A DNA stretch of 64,000 bases from Rhodococcus koreensis. GTDB taxonomy: Bacteria; Actinomycetota; Actinomycetes; Mycobacteriales; Mycobacteriaceae. This document shows positions 62,996 through 64,000 of the stretch, piece after piece. Below the pieces are notes generated by a model that saw only the letters and a program-made list of their open reading frames with translations, was not told the DNA's origin and searched no databases. Position 1 is the first letter of the stretch. Every line of letters begins with the position of its first letter. The translations under genes were made by a program, and so were the position numbers. The DNA is taken from contig NZ_FNSV01000005.1 of NCBI RefSeq assembly GCF_900105905.1, positions 5,518,001-5,582,000 of the forward strand, in the 5' to 3' direction.

Positions 62996-63081
62996 CATTC
63001 TTCCTTGTTATCGAACTCGCCGTCAGATGTCGCGAGCTGATGGTGCGGGACGGCGAGTAGCCCGGGAAGGTGGGTCGTCCG

Positions 63082-63639
63082 GTGGACGTCAAGCAGTTGA
63101 CCGCACTCGTTGCGGTGGCCGACGCCGGGAGCGTGACCCGCGCGGCCGAACTCCTCCATCTCGTTCAGCCGGCGGTGACACGCCAAATCCACACGCTGGA
63201 ACAGGAACTGGGTGTTCCCCTGTTCGAGCGCAGCCGTGCCGGAATGGAATTGACCGAGCCCGGCCGGCTCATGCTCGAACGCGCGCGGAGAGTGCTGGCC
63301 GAACTCGAGCGTGCCCGGGCCGAGATCCGCCCGAATCCCGGAGTGCTGCAGGGGATCGTGATGGTCAGGCTGCTGGCCTCCACGTCCGAACTGCTCGCCG
63401 AACAACTGGTCGCGGCGGTATTGCGGGAGCATCCCGCGGTCCGGTTGCGGATTGTGTCGGCCGGTCCCGGCTCGTCGTCGGCACCGGAGCTTCGGTTCTC
63501 GGTCCGATTGGTGGGAGAGGACTTTCTCCTCTACCCGCCCCGATGCCTGAATAGGCACACTGGGGATGACCGGGAGGGGTGCCGCCGCCGTGGCCGCTCC
63601 GCTCGGTCCACCGACGTGCGACTGAGAGTATTCACATGA
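63082..63639 (+). pseudogene. LysR-family regulator, truncated
   Basis: About 186 codons from the GTG at 63082. The N-terminal HTH is intact: VDVKQLTALVAVADAGSVTR, HLVQPAVTRQIHTLEQELG, FERSRAGMELTEPGRLM. The effector domain starts at about residue 90 (LQGIVMVRLLASTSELLAEQ) but breaks off after LREHPAVRLRIVSAGPG. A short stretch ending RLVGEDFLLYPP could be rejoined from farther on. Full LysR proteins have ~300 residues. It may still bind DNA but has probably lost ligand control. Located after the CoA-transferase operon, perhaps its former regulator. Confidence 0.7.
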
Positions 63640-63797
63640 CCCGCCTGCAAGCTTCGTCCGTGAGCGCACCGCATCACTCGATTCCCACCCGCCGGGTACT
63701 GAGCACACCGGAGATCTTGCATCGGATTCAGGCGATGTTTGCCGATCGCGATGACCCCGGTTCCGCCGCCCCCGAAGAGAACCCGTCGTCCACCTGA
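63636..63797 (+). CDS. Small hypothetical protein (53 residues)
   Basis: ATG at 63636 overlaps the truncated LysR stop by 4 bp (ATGA). Reads MTRLQASSVSAPHHSIPTRR, then STPEILHRIQAMFADRDD. A helical segment in the middle and an acidic tail; no family recognised. Coupled to the next small ORF, which begins one base after its stop. Confidence 0.45.
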   Translation: MTRLQASSVSAPHHSIPTRRVLSTPEILHRIQAMFADRDDPGSAAPEENPSST

Positions 63798-63798
63798 C

Positions 63799-64000
63799 AT
63801 GCACTATTCCTGCCCGCCGCCGCGACCCGACACGCAGGTGTCGCCGGTGCACGCCACCGAATCCGACGAACGTCCCTCGACCACAGCCTCGCCCCAGAGC
63901 CACTCTCGCGGCCACGCCGACGATGAGCCGATCCGGTGGCCCGATCCCAGTCCGCTCGACTCGTGGTGGCGGCGGGTGATGTCCGACCGACACGGGCAGG
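63799..64000 (+). CDS. Hypothetical protein, runs off window
   Basis: ATG at 63799, one base after the previous stop; open to the window end. Reads MHYSCPPPRPDTQVSPVHAT and further Pro/Ser/His-rich sequence, then WPDPSPLDSWWRRVMSDRHG. Unrecognised; the low-complexity N terminus limits confidence. Likely a small protein or the N terminus of a longer one. Confidence 0.4.
   Translation, partial: MHYSCPPPRPDTQVSPVHATESDERPSTTASPQSHSRGHADDEPIRWPDPSPLDSWWRRVMSDRHGQ

Overview
High-GC actinobacterial chromosome, most likely Rhodococcus (R. jostii/opacus/wratislaviensis group). This is inferred from a WhiB protein, a PknK-type kinase-regulator, an RsdA-type anti-sigma-D factor, Lsr2-type DNA-binding repeats, a B12-riboswitch-controlled metE, leaderless starts, GTG/TTG starts and the abundance of acyl-CoA and PucR/TetR/LysR genes. 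No database search was possible, so family calls rest on motifs, lengths and gene order.

Layout. 1-2.6 kb: APC permease and SDR, then an IS6-type transposase scrap. 2.8-9.8 kb: a PucR regulator divergent from a tightly packed polyhydroxyalkanoate (PHA) operon: acyl-CoA ligase, class II-like PHA synthase, MaoC/PhaJ hydratase, PhaZ-type depolymerase, acyl-CoA dehydrogenase. 9.9-12.8 kb: FAD amine/amino-acid oxidase-like enzyme and an atypical SDR, divergent from a LysR regulator. 13.4-17.3 kb: a gene for a repeat protein with five Lsr2-type DNA-binding modules on Lys/Ala-rich linkers, split by a complete 2,612-bp IS21-family element with a 7-bp target duplication. 17.7-19.1 kb: an intact anti-sigma-D gene whose partner sigD is a decayed 3' remnant. 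19.5-29.7 kb: a Rieske protein, then fatty-acid catabolism modules (acyl-CoA ligase, thiolase, acyl-CoA dehydrogenase, FAD-linked oxidase) with PucR, TetR and GAF-PucR regulators and a clear four-site TetR operator. 29.7-32.4 kb: metE with its cobalamin riboswitch and a 40-bp perfect palindrome as shared terminator. 32.6-39.4 kb: MFS carrier, Lrp/AsnC regulator and a complete branched-chain 2-oxoacid dehydrogenase operon (E1alpha, E1beta, E2, E3). 39.9-43.2 kb: PknK-like Ser/Thr kinase. 43.2-45.2 kb: thiosulfate sulfurtransferase operon with a leaderless, Cys-rich leader peptide and a DUF4395 frame that runs into the rhodanese gene without a stop. 45.2-51.4 kb: gene-poor accessory stretch with relics (NTF2-like, ArsC), small genes and a frameshifted permease. 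51.6-55.9 kb: WhiB; a DUF2510/DUF4041/T5orf172 GIY-YIG-type protein divergent from a barstar-like gene; a DUF808 membrane protein between two ~100-bp direct repeats. 56-64 kb: aldehyde dehydrogenase relic, MHS-type carrier, response regulator, sensor kinase and TAXI binding lipoprotein (one sensory operon), then CoA-transferase and alpha/beta-hydrolase, a truncated LysR gene and two small ORFs.

The window mainly shows acyl-CoA, PHA and branched-chain acid metabolism under local regulators, punctuated by decay and insertion scars. The items most worth following up are the multi-Lsr2 repeat gene, the orphan anti-sigma factor, the cysteine leader peptide upstream of the DUF4395-rhodanese frame, the T5orf172/barstar pair and the kinase-regulator-TAXI operon.
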